Assembly (NCBI RefSeq): GCF_036670015.1
Contig: NZ_CP137636.1
Location: 2,210,501-2,274,500, forward strand
Length of the DNA stretch: 64,000 nt
Source of the DNA: Niallia sp. XMNu-256
GTDB taxonomy: Bacteria; Bacillota; Bacilli; Bacillales; Cytobacillaceae
Reading direction: 5' to 3'
This document shows positions 25,979 to 34,535 of the stretch, piece after piece. The first letter of the stretch is position 1, and every line of letters begins with the position of its first letter. Under the pieces are notes generated by a model. That model worked only from the letters and a program-made list of their open reading frames with translations, made no database searches and had not been told where the DNA came from. Position numbers and translations under genes: made by a program.

Positions 25979-26433
25979 CTGTATTTTGAAGCCAAATAAA
26001 TAATAACATATTCATGTTAGAATTAAAATCATTTATTAGATTTTTCTATAATTATTACAAGAAATAGAATAATTTTTAAATCAAATAATGAAAAAATGTA
26101 CGAATACTCCTTACTTTTTAATCAGAAGACCAATTAATAATTTACCGTTTTAATCATTTTTAGTTTTCTAGAAAAAAGATAATCAAGCTGAGATTCAATA
26201 AAATCAGAAGAATGAAAAAGTTTTTTATTAGGGTCCAGCCCTCTTTAGCTAGAATCAAATAAGTTAACAGATCGACTGACCTTGATGTACCAAACCAGCA
26301 CGATTCGTGTCTTGAATATTGAGTGCATCCGCCATTCCAAATGGCTGTGTAATAATCTAAATTAAATTTTACATAGTATGTTAGCATTTAGGTGAAAATA
26401 CTTTATGATCATACAACGAAATGAGGGAACAAA
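25979..26433. other. 455-base AT-rich gap with a possible decayed gene
   Basis: Apart from the sdaAB promoter at its left, this stretch has no supported gene. At 26160-26387 the minus strand has a 75-codon frame. It lacks a ribosome site, and its middle reads in another frame as a plausible N terminus beginning MADALNIQDTNRAGLVHQ. The change of sensible frame suggests a decayed gene. A short palindrome GCCATT-CCA-AATGGC lies near 26331. Confidence 0.35.
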
Positions 26434-26703
26434 GTGAAAGAGTTATTACAACAAGTGAAAATAGAACTAGAAAAGGCCTATGATTATCCAGAATCAACTG
26501 ATTTAGATCGCAGTATAGAAACATTGGTGCAAGCGTTAGAGCAAAACGGAGATAAAGGTACGATGATTGAAAACGTTATTACGGCATTAACACAAGCTAG
26601 AAATGCAAAGGTCCAGCTACAGCAAGCTGGAGATGTATCATCATCAGCAGCCTTTGGGCAGGCATTCAATGCATTAGAACAAGCAATTGAATCTTATGAA
26701 TAA
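26434..26703 (+). CDS. Uncharacterised small helical protein
   Basis: An 89-residue, acidic, predicted all-helical protein that I do not recognise. The residue pattern (ELLQQVKIELEKAYDYP, then several amphipathic helices) suggests a small helical bundle. It starts at GTG with GAGGGAAC just upstream and ends at a clear terminator, so expression is likely. No membrane segment or Cys is present. It lies between two decayed-looking gaps. Confidence 0.6.
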   Translation: MKELLQQVKIELEKAYDYPESTDLDRSIETLVQALEQNGDKGTMIENVITALTQARNAKVQLQQAGDVSSSAAFGQAFNALEQAIESYE

Positions 26704-26705
26704 GA

Positions 26706-26735
26706 AAAAACTCCGGAGACTTTCCGGGGTTTTTA
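26706..26735 (+). terminator. Terminator of the small helical-protein gene
   Basis: CTCCGGA and TCCGGGG pair (one G-T) across a short loop, followed by TTTTTAT. Confidence 0.82.
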
Positions 26736-27222
26736 TAATATACAATTATAAAATATAGTAATTTTATTTAAATTGAAAAATTCATAGTATGGAGGTTTTA
26801 CTTAATGGCTAGGGGCAATGTACAGTTAGCTTTAGAAACATTGGAGTTGCTTTATGATTTGGGTGATTGTCTCCTCATAAATTCCTGCATAAGCGGTGAT
26901 ATTGCTATTGCGTCGAATGAGTTATCCATGATTACCGCAATTCCATTATGGTAAAAGCTTTTTACGGCTTTTAAGCCCCCCAACTTGGCGAATAATGCCT
27001 GGTCAATCACTCGTAACCATATCAGTTTAGAAATATTCGTTATAAATCTAGGATTCATTTGAGATTTTTTATTAAAATTATTTTAGTGTAGAGAAAATAT
27101 TAAGCCTTAAATTGACCTCCTTTGATCCCCCTTTGTTTCAATTTTAAAACATGCAAATAGTTGATTACTAATCCTAATGGGTTAAAATTGAGATACTACA
27201 TAAATGAAACAGGGGTAATAAA
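26736..27222. other. 487-base gap with gene remnants, probably pseudogenised
   Basis: The + strand has GGAGGTTTTACTTA followed by ATG 26805 and about 48 codons (MARGNVQLALETLELLYDLG onward). The minus strand of the same area (26852-27058) has a 68-codon frame with protein-like composition (LFAKLGGLKAVKSFYHNGIA). The two overlap and cannot both be intact genes. A good ribosome site followed by an abrupt stop suggests a truncated gene fused to a fragment of another. Neither can be named. Confidence 0.35.
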
Positions 27223-28092
27223 ATGGTAAAATTAATTGCTACTGATTTAGATGGAACCTTATTAAATGAACATAGTGAAGTAAGTGAAGAAAATGCGAAT
27301 GCAATTAAAAAGGCAATGGATAAAGGGGTACAGTTCGTCGTAGCAACAGGGAGGTCTTTGTCAGCAGCGACAAAACCACTCCATAAGGTTGGTATTACCT
27401 GTCCAATTATTTGTTTAAACGGGGCAAATATTTATGATATAGAACGGAATCTTTTAAGAAGTATCCCAATGGATTTGGATTTATGTCGTGAAATTGTTAA
27501 GGCCTGCCCCACTGACGATATCTATTTAGAGTTTTATACAAACGATGGTGTCTATTCGGTGAGTCGAGAGTATTTTATTAAAGTTTTGATGGATATTGTA
27601 AAGTCGGCCAATCCAGATGCCACAGAAGAGGAACTTAGGGAGGCTGCCCATAATCGGATACAAAATGAGGATATTACTGTAATCAAAAGTAATGAGGATA
27701 TTTTTACTTTCAAAGATCTTGTCATCTACAAAATTCTCGTATTTTCCTTAAAAAAGGAAGTCCTTTCTAGCCTTTATAAACGATTTGAGCATGAAACAAA
27801 TCTAGCGGTAACGTCTTCAGGTGATATTAATCTAGAATTTAATCACCCTGATGCTCAGAAAGGCATTGCGTTGCAAATTTATTCGAGTTCACTGGGAATA
27901 AATATGAATGAAGTGATGGCACTAGGCGATAATTTCAACGATAAAGATATGCTGGAACGAGTCGGATATAGTGTTGCCATGGGCAATTCGCCTGATGAAA
28001 TAAAGCGTTTATGCAAGTTTACGACAAAAACAAATGTGGAGTATGGGGTTGCGTATGCCATTGAGGAAATGTTAAAAGAGAATTTCAAATGA
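27223..28092 (+). CDS. Cof-type HAD-IIB hydrolase
   Basis: A 289-residue phosphatase of the HAD superfamily, IIB/Cof class. Motif I is IATDLDGTLL (residues 5-14) with the nucleophilic Asp. Motif II is VVATGRS near residue 40, and the C-terminal motifs are KGIALQIYSSSLG and MALGDNFNDKDML. The cap domain (about 85-195) sets specificity, usually for sugar phosphates or flavin precursors, and is not predictable here. AACAGGGGTAATAA precedes the ATG. Confidence 0.88.
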   Translation: MVKLIATDLDGTLLNEHSEVSEENANAIKKAMDKGVQFVVATGRSLSAATKPLHKVGITCPIICLNGANIYDIERNLLRSIPMDLDLCREIVKACPTDDIYLEFYTNDGVYSVSREYFIKVLMDIVKSANPDATEEELREAAHNRIQNEDITVIKSNEDIFTFKDLVIYKILVFSLKKEVLSSLYKRFEHETNLAVTSSGDINLEFNHPDAQKGIALQIYSSSLGINMNEVMALGDNFNDKDMLERVGYSVAMGNSPDEIKRLCKFTTKTNVEYGVAYAIEEMLKENFK

Positions 28093-28098
28093 TTTTAG

Positions 28099-28134
28099 AA
28101 AAGAGTTTAGCACTATGCTTTACTCTTTTTATCT
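28099..28134 (+). terminator. Terminator of the HAD hydrolase gene
   Basis: AAAAGAGT and ACTCTTTT pair across a loop that itself holds a short GC step, followed by TATC. Confidence 0.65.
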
Positions 28135-28203
28135 GTTTTTTAGGGTTTTTAACAAATTAATATTTTTCGGGTTTTGTATATGAGAGAGTTGGAAAGGAAG
28201 TCG

Positions 28204-28254
28204 ATGATGATTATCAAAAAAGTCGTCCTATTAGTCATCAGGCTGCTTACATAA
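28204..28254 (+). CDS. Possible 16-residue hydrophobic peptide
   Basis: After GGAAAGGAAG an ATG opens a frame reading MMIIKKVVLLVIRLLT and then stops. The composition (Ile, Val, Leu) looks like a membrane peptide, or a branched-chain leader peptide. A hairpin with a T run follows 18 bases later. No + strand gene lies downstream, so leader function is doubtful. It may be chance in a decayed region. Confidence 0.25.
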   Translation: MMIIKKVVLLVIRLLT

Positions 28255-28272
28255 AGCAAGGGGCTATTCGCC

Positions 28273-28337
28273 TGCTGTCAATGCCCTTCGTTATAGTACT
28301 TTCCTTTCGCTCAGGTAACAAATGACAGCAGTATTTT
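28273..28337 (+). terminator. Long-loop hairpin with T run, + strand
   Basis: CTGCTGTCA (28273-28281) pairs with TGACAGCAG (28323-28331), followed by TATTTTTG. The 41-base loop is long for a plain terminator, so this may be part of a structured RNA. Confidence 0.4.
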
Positions 28338-28357
28338 TGCGTTAAACACTCAATCTC

Positions 28358-29308
28358 TCAATAACCTTTTGAATAATCAACCAAATTAATAGAAGGCTTG
28401 TTTCCTGCTAGATATCCCTTTAAATTAGGGATGAAAATCTCTTCAATAACCCGTTGATTATAATATTCGGTAGAACCTGCGGTGTGCGGGGTGATGATTA
28501 CATTATCCATATTCCATAGTGGGCTTTTTACATCAAGTGGCTCTTGTTCAAAAACGTCAAGTCCTGCGCCAGCAATTTCTCCTTCTTGTAAGGCTCTAAC
28601 TAATTTTTCTTCATTAACAAGCGATCCTCGACCTACATTTATAAAAAAAGCGGTTGGTTTCATCTGTTTAAATTGTTCCTCGCTAAATAAATGGTATGTT
28701 TCTTTTGTTAAAGGTAAGGTAACGACAACATAATCACATTGTGGTAATACAAGATGCAACTGGTTAGGTGTGTACATTTCATCAACATGTTGAACAGGCA
28801 AACCAGAATATCGAACCCCCAAAACTTTCATTCCAAACGCTTTAGCGATTTTTGCTGTTTCTTTTCCAATTGCACCGACACCAATAATGCCAATTGTTTT
28901 CTTGTGAATCTCTTGTTTAATTCCTCCATGATGCCAAACTTTTGCTTGTTGATTTTTTACATATGTATTCAATTTTCTCGTTAGACTCAATAAATACGCA
29001 AAGATAGTTTCTGAAATGGGATACGCATGGACTCCATTAGCACTCGTTAACAGAATGTCGTTCTCGATAAATTGTTTAATTGGGAAATGATTAATTCCAG
29101 CACTTGAAGATTGAACCCATTTCAGATTAGCAAAAGTATCAAGTGAAAATTGATAGCCTACAATGATCTCGGCATCATTTATATGGGATCCTCCCCATAC
29201 TTCTTTGTCTTTGCCAATAATTACTTCCCAATTAGGCACAATTTCTTCTATTTGGCGAACTAAATCTACATGTAAGTTTTTTGTAATTACTATTTTTCTT
29301 TTTGACAC
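28358..29308 (-). CDS. NAD-dependent D-2-hydroxyacid dehydrogenase
   Basis: A 316-residue member of the D-isomer-specific 2-hydroxyacid dehydrogenase family. The NAD-binding motif GIIGVGAIGKETAKIAKAFG lies near residue 138. The catalytic Arg is in INVGRGSLVNEEKLV near 225, the Glu in DVFEQEPLD near 255, and the His in ITPHTAGST near 275. Relatives reduce hydroxypyruvate, glyoxylate or 2-oxoacids; the sequence does not settle the substrate. TAGGAGGGTCTAAGTG precedes the start. Monocistronic. Confidence 0.85.
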   Translation of the reverse strand: MSKRKIVITKNLHVDLVRQIEEIVPNWEVIIGKDKEVWGGSHINDAEIIVGYQFSLDTFANLKWVQSSSAGINHFPIKQFIENDILLTSANGVHAYPISETIFAYLLSLTRKLNTYVKNQQAKVWHHGGIKQEIHKKTIGIIGVGAIGKETAKIAKAFGMKVLGVRYSGLPVQHVDEMYTPNQLHLVLPQCDYVVVTLPLTKETYHLFSEEQFKQMKPTAFFINVGRGSLVNEEKLVRALQEGEIAGAGLDVFEQEPLDVKSPLWNMDNVIITPHTAGSTEYYNQRVIEEIFIPNLKGYLAGNKPSINLVDYSKGY

Positions 29309-29385
29309 TTAGACCCTCCTAAACTAATGGATTTACAGCAATTATACATCAATTTCATAAAGGTTCCGTAAAGTTAGTCCATCTA

Positions 29386-29904
29386 TTATAATATTTCCCT
29401 TGCCGTATCCATGTAGTGCATAGCCGAATTTAAATGTTGGTCTGATTTTGCTAGAAATGCGTTAGCATCATCCATCGTAAGGGCTAAGTTTTTTTGATTA
29501 GTAAGCAATTGTTTAATGACCTCATCTCGTTTTAAATGATGTTCCAAGCTGAGAAGAAATTGTGTTTTAGAAGCGGACAGATATTGTTGAATGGATTTGG
29601 GGAGTTGGTAGACGTAAGGGGCAGATTTAATTTGTTCCATTGCCTTTCCAGTTAAACGAATTCCATTGTCAATATTCCTTATATAAGCTTCAATCTCTGT
29701 TTCTTTGTTAAGAAGTTCCCGAATGGCTTTGTTTTTATTATAGTCGTCCACATAATTGTTATAGACAGTTAATAAATAAGCAAAGTAATCATCGACTTTT
29801 TGTTTCATTATAAGTTGATTTTCCTCTGTTTTCTTGTTTAAAAATTCTCTAGTGGGGGGATGATATACATCCTCTCTTTTAAAAAAACGTTTCAAAAAGT
29901 TCAT
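29386..29904 (-). CDS. Uncharacterised helical, coiled-coil protein
   Basis: A 172-residue soluble protein predicted almost entirely helical, with a basic N terminus MNFLKRFFKRED and repeated heptad-like segments through residue 165. I do not recognise the family. The N-terminal amphipathic stretch could touch the membrane. GGAGGTAACTAA precedes the ATG. No partner gene is near; it sits between the dehydrogenase and a DUF1540 gene. Confidence 0.65.
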   Translation of the reverse strand: MNFLKRFFKREDVYHPPTREFLNKKTEENQLIMKQKVDDYFAYLLTVYNNYVDDYNKNKAIRELLNKETEIEAYIRNIDNGIRLTGKAMEQIKSAPYVYQLPKSIQQYLSASKTQFLLSLEHHLKRDEVIKQLLTNQKNLALTMDDANAFLAKSDQHLNSAMHYMDTAREIL

Positions 29905-29993
29905 TTAGTTACCTCCATGGATGTTTTACATTCTCCTTATTATTTCGACATAAACTTACAAACATCCTTTATATTCCAGGATATTAAATTGTC

Positions 29994-30059
29994 TGAACTG
30001 CACCCTGCCCGGCATTCGGATTAAATATATAATCTAAATACCAGAATGAGTGCAGTTCA
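29994..30059. other. Nested inverted repeat, 66 bases
   Basis: TGAACTGCAC (29994-30003) pairs exactly with GTGCAGTTCA (30050-30059). Inside it are CATTC/GAATG (30013-30017 with 30044-30048) and GATT/AATC. There is no T run, so it is not a classical terminator. It resembles a small structured RNA or a miniature mobile element. It lies downstream of the DUF1540 gene. Confidence 0.5.
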
Positions 30060-30098
30060 TTAACGTGAATTTCTAACCGTTATTTTAACAAATTTACT

Positions 30099-30308
30099 TT
30101 ATTTTTTTTGCTTAAATGTTTTACAACAAGTTTCTGATGACTCATTCGCTTCTTCTGTTTTCCTTTCGAAACCTAACTCATTTGAGAACTCTGTGTCATA
30201 CTTCGATGAATAATCCATATCAATTGTAATCTTATCGGCTCCACACACATTACCTTTAGCATGAAAAACACAATTGGACACAGAACATTTTACTTCAACG
30301 TTAGGCAT
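30099..30308 (-). CDS. DUF1540 small cysteine-rich protein
   Basis: A 69-residue protein with the DUF1540 pattern: CSVSNCVFHAKGNVCGADKI in the N-terminal half, plus a C-terminal CC pair (ETCCKTF). The Cys spacing suggests metal binding, probably zinc. The family is common in Bacillales and Clostridia with no proven role; some members are sporulation-linked. AGGAGAGGATAAACA precedes the ATG. It is monocistronic. Confidence 0.85.
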   Translation of the reverse strand: MPNVEVKCSVSNCVFHAKGNVCGADKITIDMDYSSKYDTEFSNELGFERKTEEANESSETCCKTFKQKK

Positions 30309-30440
30309 TGTTTATCCTCTCCTTTCAGATATCGATCGGTTATTAGTTTTTACATTACGGATCACTTTATTTAAATCCTACAGCGAAAAATCTTTCCACG
30401 TTTACAAAAACTCATTAAAGTGAATAGTACAGTTGAATAT

Positions 30441-30472
30441 AAAAAGATGCTCACAGGAATGAGCATCTTTTT
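30441..30472. terminator. Terminator of the metallopeptidase-like gene
   Basis: Perfect 13-bp stem AAAAAGATGCTCA/TGAGCATCTTTTT with a 6-base loop, U-rich on both strands, overlapping the stop of the minus-strand gene. Confidence 0.88.
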
Positions 30473-30929
30473 ATATCGCTGTTAAAAATTCAATTGTTTT
30501 TTCTTTGGCAAAATGAAAGGCATCAATTTCGGTGACCCGTTCTTTATAGGGTAATTTTTTATCCGATTCGAAATAATGGCGGAAAATTGGGTTGTGATCT
30601 TGCATGACGTGACGGAACTCGTGGAAAAGGGTTTCGATTAGAGAGATATGTTCGTCAAAACAGAAAATAAAAATGATGCCTAATTCTCTCCAATAAACTC
30701 CTGATTCATATCGTAAATATTCATTTTCTTCATCCCCTAATGCACTAATAATTTTATTAGCTTCAAGAGTTGAACAAAAAATAACAGGTGTATCATAAAT
30801 AAAATCCATATGTTTAAAAATGGTCTTATATAGTGATTTAACATTCCAATTAAAATCATCATTTAGAACGTACCAATTTTTATAATGTTGATAAATTGTA
30901 TGTTTTTGAAGAGCTTTCTTTAAATCCAT
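30471..30929 (-). CDS. Small zinc-metallopeptidase-like protein (HExxH)
   Basis: A 152-residue protein with a gluzincin-type motif HEFRHVMQD near residue 104 and a downstream ERVTEIDAFHFA segment near 132 that could give the third metal ligand Glu. This is the layout of ImmA/IrrE-like or other minimal zinc peptidases. There is no signal peptide and no fused helix-turn-helix. An ImmA-type protein usually sits beside a repressor gene, which is absent here, so any role in cleaving a repressor is not supported. AAGGTGAGTCG precedes the ATG. Confidence 0.65.
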   Translation of the reverse strand: MDLKKALQKHTIYQHYKNWYVLNDDFNWNVKSLYKTIFKHMDFIYDTPVIFCSTLEANKIISALGDEENEYLRYESGVYWRELGIIFIFCFDEHISLIETLFHEFRHVMQDHNPIFRHYFESDKKLPYKERVTEIDAFHFAKEKTIEFLTAI

Positions 30930-31236
30930 CGACTCACCTTCACCACTTTCGTCAATTTCTTATAGATAATGCCCAAAAAGAAATTAATTATACGTAGGAG
31001 TTTTCTCGGACCATTTTATCAACGTTTATCACATATTTTGTCGGGTTTATTGATAACAAACATAAATGTTTTCCATGATAAAAAAAACGTAGAAAGATGC
31101 CGGAATTCGTTAAGGTTCTGCGACTTTTTTGAAAACTTTCTTCATTATATGATTGAGCTTTACTAAATTATGAAATAAACCGATAATTTTCTAATTAAAT
31201 CCGAAGTTAATAAATTTGTTTTTGTTTATAAAACTA

Positions 31237-31267
31237 AAAAAGCCTTCTATAATAACGAAGGCTTTTA
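31237..31267. terminator. Terminator of the acetyltransferase gene
   Basis: AAAAGCCTTC and GAAGGCTTTT form a 10-bp stem with a 9-base loop, 10 bases past the stop codon. Confidence 0.87.
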
Positions 31268-31276
31268 AGTAAATAG

Positions 31277-32488
31277 TTAGAAGTAATCAGAAAAATAAGG
31301 AGTTTGTCGTTCAATTAAATTCTCTAATATCTCTACAGTTTCTTGATCAGCAGTAAGGCGACCGATATCTGCTAAATAAGCAGGTCTTTTGTAGCTCAAT
31401 AGCATGGTGGTCAGTGTTTGAATATCGAGAGAGGCAGTCGGTTGTTCATTACTTCGATGAAGAATCCCTTGACCAGATGGAGAAACTTGGAGTGAAAAAG
31501 TCCCCTGGTTCCAATCTAAAATAGGGTCGTGAAGCTGTAAGGTTAGCGTGAATTCTTTTCCAATATTTTTAAAAGGATATTGTTCAATAAATTGTTTTGC
31601 ATCTACAATTCGTGCCATGTAATAAGGTGAAATTGTTTCTTTAATGTCCCCATCTTCTAACCAAAATGCTAGAGGTTCGTCCATATACGTACTGCCCACT
31701 ACTTTTGTAACCATAGAAAAATGAGCACTAACAAAATTCCAAAGACCATTCCGTGCTTCTTGATTATTATAAACCATTTCTTTAATATGAAGAATATCTT
31801 CGGAAATCCAGTATAAAAGATAACCTTGAGGTTCGTGTGATGGATTATAGTAAACAGCTGCTGTTATATCATCCAAATCCCATCTCCAGTATTCATCCCA
31901 AGCCAGTTCATTTCGAATCATAGCCGCATGTTTTTTGCTGGAAAAAGTTTTGTATACAGCTTTAATATCGCGATGCTCTACATCTAAACGTTCAACATAA
32001 CCTGAAACCTTTTTCGGTTTAGGAAATTGATAATCGCGAACCTCAAAGGTCATTTTATCGGAAATGATCTCCCAACCCCTTCGCCGGTAATAGGGAAAAG
32101 AATAAGGATATAAATAGGAAATTGATTGTTTTCGTTTTTGCATCTCAGCTAGGGCCTGTTGCATCAGTTTATTCATTAGTCCCATGTTTGCATATTCTGG
32201 ATAAGTTCCAACTCCAGTTAGTCCCCCCATATCATAGATGCGTCCAAAGATATTGACTTTAAAAGGATAGACGGCTACTTGGGATATAAGTTTGTCTCCA
32301 TCAAACCAACCGAGGACATCAGCCTGTTCTAACACTGGTAGTTTAGCTAATGCAATTTCGCGCTCTTCCCAGCCAACCATTAATAAATCTTTATTTGTTA
32401 CTTGAAAAACATATCGTAATAATTGATTGAATTGCTGTAAATGTTTTGTTCCAACTTTCCTCATCTTGAGTCTCTCTAAACGACTCAT
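31277..32488 (-). CDS. Eis-like GNAT N-acetyltransferase
   Basis: A 403-residue protein with the architecture of mycobacterial Eis. It has an N-terminal GNAT domain with GGLTGVGTYPEYANMGLMNKLMQ near residue 85 (acetyl-CoA loop), a second GNAT-like domain, and a C-terminal SCP2-like sterol-carrier fold. The YLYPYSFPYYRRRGWE block near 122 is typical. Eis enzymes acetylate amines including aminoglycosides; Bacillus homologues have no fixed role. The start at 32488 follows GGAGGG; a five-codon longer frame exists. Monocistronic. Confidence 0.85.
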   Translation of the reverse strand: MSRLERLKMRKVGTKHLQQFNQLLRYVFQVTNKDLLMVGWEEREIALAKLPVLEQADVLGWFDGDKLISQVAVYPFKVNIFGRIYDMGGLTGVGTYPEYANMGLMNKLMQQALAEMQKRKQSISYLYPYSFPYYRRRGWEIISDKMTFEVRDYQFPKPKKVSGYVERLDVEHRDIKAVYKTFSSKKHAAMIRNELAWDEYWRWDLDDITAAVYYNPSHEPQGYLLYWISEDILHIKEMVYNNQEARNGLWNFVSAHFSMVTKVVGSTYMDEPLAFWLEDGDIKETISPYYMARIVDAKQFIEQYPFKNIGKEFTLTLQLHDPILDWNQGTFSLQVSPSGQGILHRSNEQPTASLDIQTLTTMLLSYKRPAYLADIGRLTADQETVEILENLIERQTPYFSDYF

Positions 32489-32570
32489 ACATATTCCCTC
32501 CAAATCTTTTCATACACTACATTTTATAATTATATAAAATATTTCATATTTCCCTCAATATTTAAAATAA

Positions 32571-32885
32571 TTATTTTCTCTTTTTTCCAATATAATAGCC
32601 AACGAGAAAAATCAAAAAGCTGTAGCCCAAAAATATTAGGACCGGAGATAAAGTTTGTTTATGATTACTCCAGATCGATTGGTAATAACTAAGCAGCGCT
32701 TTTTCGGTTATTAAGTAATAATGAAAAACGACGACTCCAACAAAGAACAACATAATTGCAAACCGAAATAAATGAGACCATTCCACTTCTATTCTTTTTG
32801 TTCGTTTGCCGACTTTTTTTGTTGGTTTTGTTTTTTCACGTTTATATATTTGAGATTCGTCTGCTAGCATCTTTCTTTTTGACAT
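32571..32885 (-). CDS. Small membrane protein, uncharacterised
   Basis: A 104-residue protein with a basic cytoplasmic N terminus (residues 1-40, rich in Lys and Arg) and two transmembrane helices (about 43-62 and 80-98), ending GKKRK. The start at 32885 has AAGGTG upstream; the 30-codon longer frame has no ribosome site. The family is not recognised. It might be a small envelope or holin-like protein, but no lytic gene is near. Confidence 0.6.
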   Translation of the reverse strand: MSKRKMLADESQIYKREKTKPTKKVGKRTKRIEVEWSHLFRFAIMLFFVGVVVFHYYLITEKALLSYYQSIWSNHKQTLSPVLIFLGYSFLIFLVGYYIGKKRK

Positions 32886-32960
32886 GTTAAACACCTTCCA
32901 TATTCTTTGTTCCAATTTATACTTTTCACGATATATAGAGTATTCTCCTGCTGAAATTGA

Positions 32961-32986
32961 AAAAAAAGGCTGCAAACAGCAGCCTT
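32961..32986 (-). terminator. Terminator of the upstream small gene
   Basis: On the minus strand AAGGCTGC pairs with GCAGCCTT around a 4-base loop, followed by a run of T. It ends transcripts of the gene at 33.1-33.3 kb. Confidence 0.8.
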
Positions 32987-33050
32987 CGAGTTGTCTTTTG
33001 TTATTATCAGGGTTAAGGGACAGTAAGAAATGAACTTCATTTACTAATTT

Positions 33051-33341
33051 TTAAAGCTGATAATATTCCTTTTGGTATATATCATATAGAAACCCTTCGA
33101 ACTTATTTTCTAATACATCTTCTAAGACAAGGAGTTCCTCCGTTGAATATCTGGATTGATACATAAGCCCATCTATATTAGAAAAAGGGATTCCCTCCCA
33201 ACCATTGATGTGCTTGACTTCCATTGCCTTTACAAGGTGAATGATATCACTAATAATTTGCCATCTTAATGATTTCCTATGGTTTTGAACTGTTTGATCA
33301 GTAGGTTTTTTACTTTTTAACACATGTTCAACCGTTATCAT
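33051..33341 (-). CDS. Uncharacterised 96-residue protein
   Basis: A small soluble protein beginning MITVEHVLKSKKP, mixed charge, probably helical, with a Tyr-rich C terminus. I do not recognise it. ATG 33341 has AGAAGGGAAG about 10 bases upstream, an acceptable site; a slightly longer frame to 33368 is possible. A terminator lies about 65 bases beyond its stop. There is no functional clue. Confidence 0.5.
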   Translation of the reverse strand: MITVEHVLKSKKPTDQTVQNHRKSLRWQIISDIIHLVKAMEVKHINGWEGIPFSNIDGLMYQSRYSTEELLVLEDVLENKFEGFLYDIYQKEYYQL

Positions 33342-33536
33342 AGTAGATAACTTCCCTTCTATCCACAAAAAGGTATGTGCGTTTATTCACAAAAGTGCAA
33401 ACAAGAATAAACTAAATCTCTAGAGCTGCTTATCAATATGTGGTTATTTATATAAATTAAACCATCTATTAGTCTCCTTTTCAAGGTCTGAAAAACGAAG
33501 TTTTATGAATTTTAGTTGAACTTTTGCTGTTCATAT

Positions 33537-33571
33537 AAAAAACACCATGTGCTTTGCACATGGTGTTTTTT
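33537..33571. terminator. Strong terminator of the 3-hydroxyacyl-CoA dehydrogenase gene
   Basis: Perfect 16-bp stem AAAAAACACCATGTGC/GCACATGGTGTTTTTT around TTT. Confidence 0.92.
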
Positions 33572-33581
33572 GGAATACTCT

Positions 33582-34535
33582 TTATTTAGATAAAACAGCT
33601 TTTGCTTCTTTTTGTTGCATTAACTTTAGAAGATCTAAGAAATTATCATCCCTTGTTCGGATAGCTTCTTCACCGTGATCATCATATTTATAGAATCCTT
33701 GATTCGATCGAATACCCAGTTCATCCTTTTCAACCATTTCATTTAAGAATCCTGGTACTTCTCTTGTGTTAGAAAGATCCTTCATTATGTTACCGACCAT
33801 TGCTTTTGTAGTATGAAGTCCTGCTAAGTCTTGGCTTTCTAACGGACCACAAAATGCCCATTTAAAGCCCATACTGCCTTTGACAGCAATATCAATATCT
33901 TCTGCCGTACAAATTCCCTGTTCAATTAAATTGAAACATTCGCGGAGAAATGCAACTTGAACACGGTTTACAATAAACCCAGTGATTTCCTTTTTAAGAA
34001 CCACAGGTGATTTACCCGATTCTTTTAATAAGTCGTAAGCTGCCTGGACTACACTGTCATCAGTTTTCTCAAAGCGAGCAATCTCAACAATTGGTACAAT
34101 TTGTGGCGGATTGAAATAATGAGTAATGATAAACCTTTCCGGATGCTTTGCTTTTTGGGTTAATTCTGCCAATGGAAAAGTTGATGTATTTGAAGCAATT
34201 ATCGTTTTTTCAGAGACAACGCTTTCAATAATTTCATATGTAGCTAATTTGGTTTCAAGTACTTCTGGAATGGACTCAAGGATAAACTCAGTGCCCTCGA
34301 TCGCTTCACGTAAATCTGTTGTATACGTAATATTAGCTAACGTTTGGTCCATCTTCTCTTGAGTGATCATTTCCTTTTCAACCATAATTTCTAAACTATT
34401 TGTAATAAGTTCTCTGGCATTTTCTAAAGATGACTCTCGTCTAGCCTGAATTCTTACCTTTTTTCCTGCTTGGGCAAATAATTGTGCAGCTCCATGCCCC
34501 ATGATTCCTGCTCCTAGAACGGTGATGTTTTGCAT
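33582..34535 (-). CDS. 3-hydroxyacyl-CoA (3-hydroxybutyryl-CoA) dehydrogenase
   Basis: A 317-residue single-domain dehydrogenase of fatty acid or butanoate metabolism. The NAD-binding motif is VLGAGIMGHGAAQLFA at residues 5-20. The catalytic His lies in ITHYFNPPQIVPIVEI near residue 137, and the Glu partner is in the same block. The C-terminal dimer domain follows. It oxidises L-3-hydroxyacyl-CoA to 3-ketoacyl-CoA; related L-gulonate or hydroxypropionyl dehydrogenases are alternatives. The start at 34535 follows AAAAGGGG. It stands alone, without hydratase or thiolase genes. Confidence 0.85.
   Translation of the reverse strand: MQNITVLGAGIMGHGAAQLFAQAGKKVRIQARRESSLENARELITNSLEIMVEKEMITQEKMDQTLANITYTTDLREAIEGTEFILESIPEVLETKLATYEIIESVVSEKTIIASNTSTFPLAELTQKAKHPERFIITHYFNPPQIVPIVEIARFEKTDDSVVQAAYDLLKESGKSPVVLKKEITGFIVNRVQVAFLRECFNLIEQGICTAEDIDIAVKGSMGFKWAFCGPLESQDLAGLHTTKAMVGNIMKDLSNTREVPGFLNEMVEKDELGIRSNQGFYKYDDHGEEAIRTRDDNFLDLLKLMQQKEAKAVLSK

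Noticed and set aside
26280-26309. ATGTACCAAA, resembling the 3' half of a Ter site
   Set aside because: The upstream half of the Ter consensus does not match, so it was not called.
28204-28337. Branched-chain amino acid attenuator
   Set aside because: No biosynthetic gene lies downstream on the same strand; kept only as a low-confidence peptide.
30969-31166. 65-codon frame on the + strand starting MPKKKLIIRRSF
   Set aside because: No ribosome site, odd composition and no family resemblance; it looks like chance coding in the gap upstream of the metallopeptidase gene.
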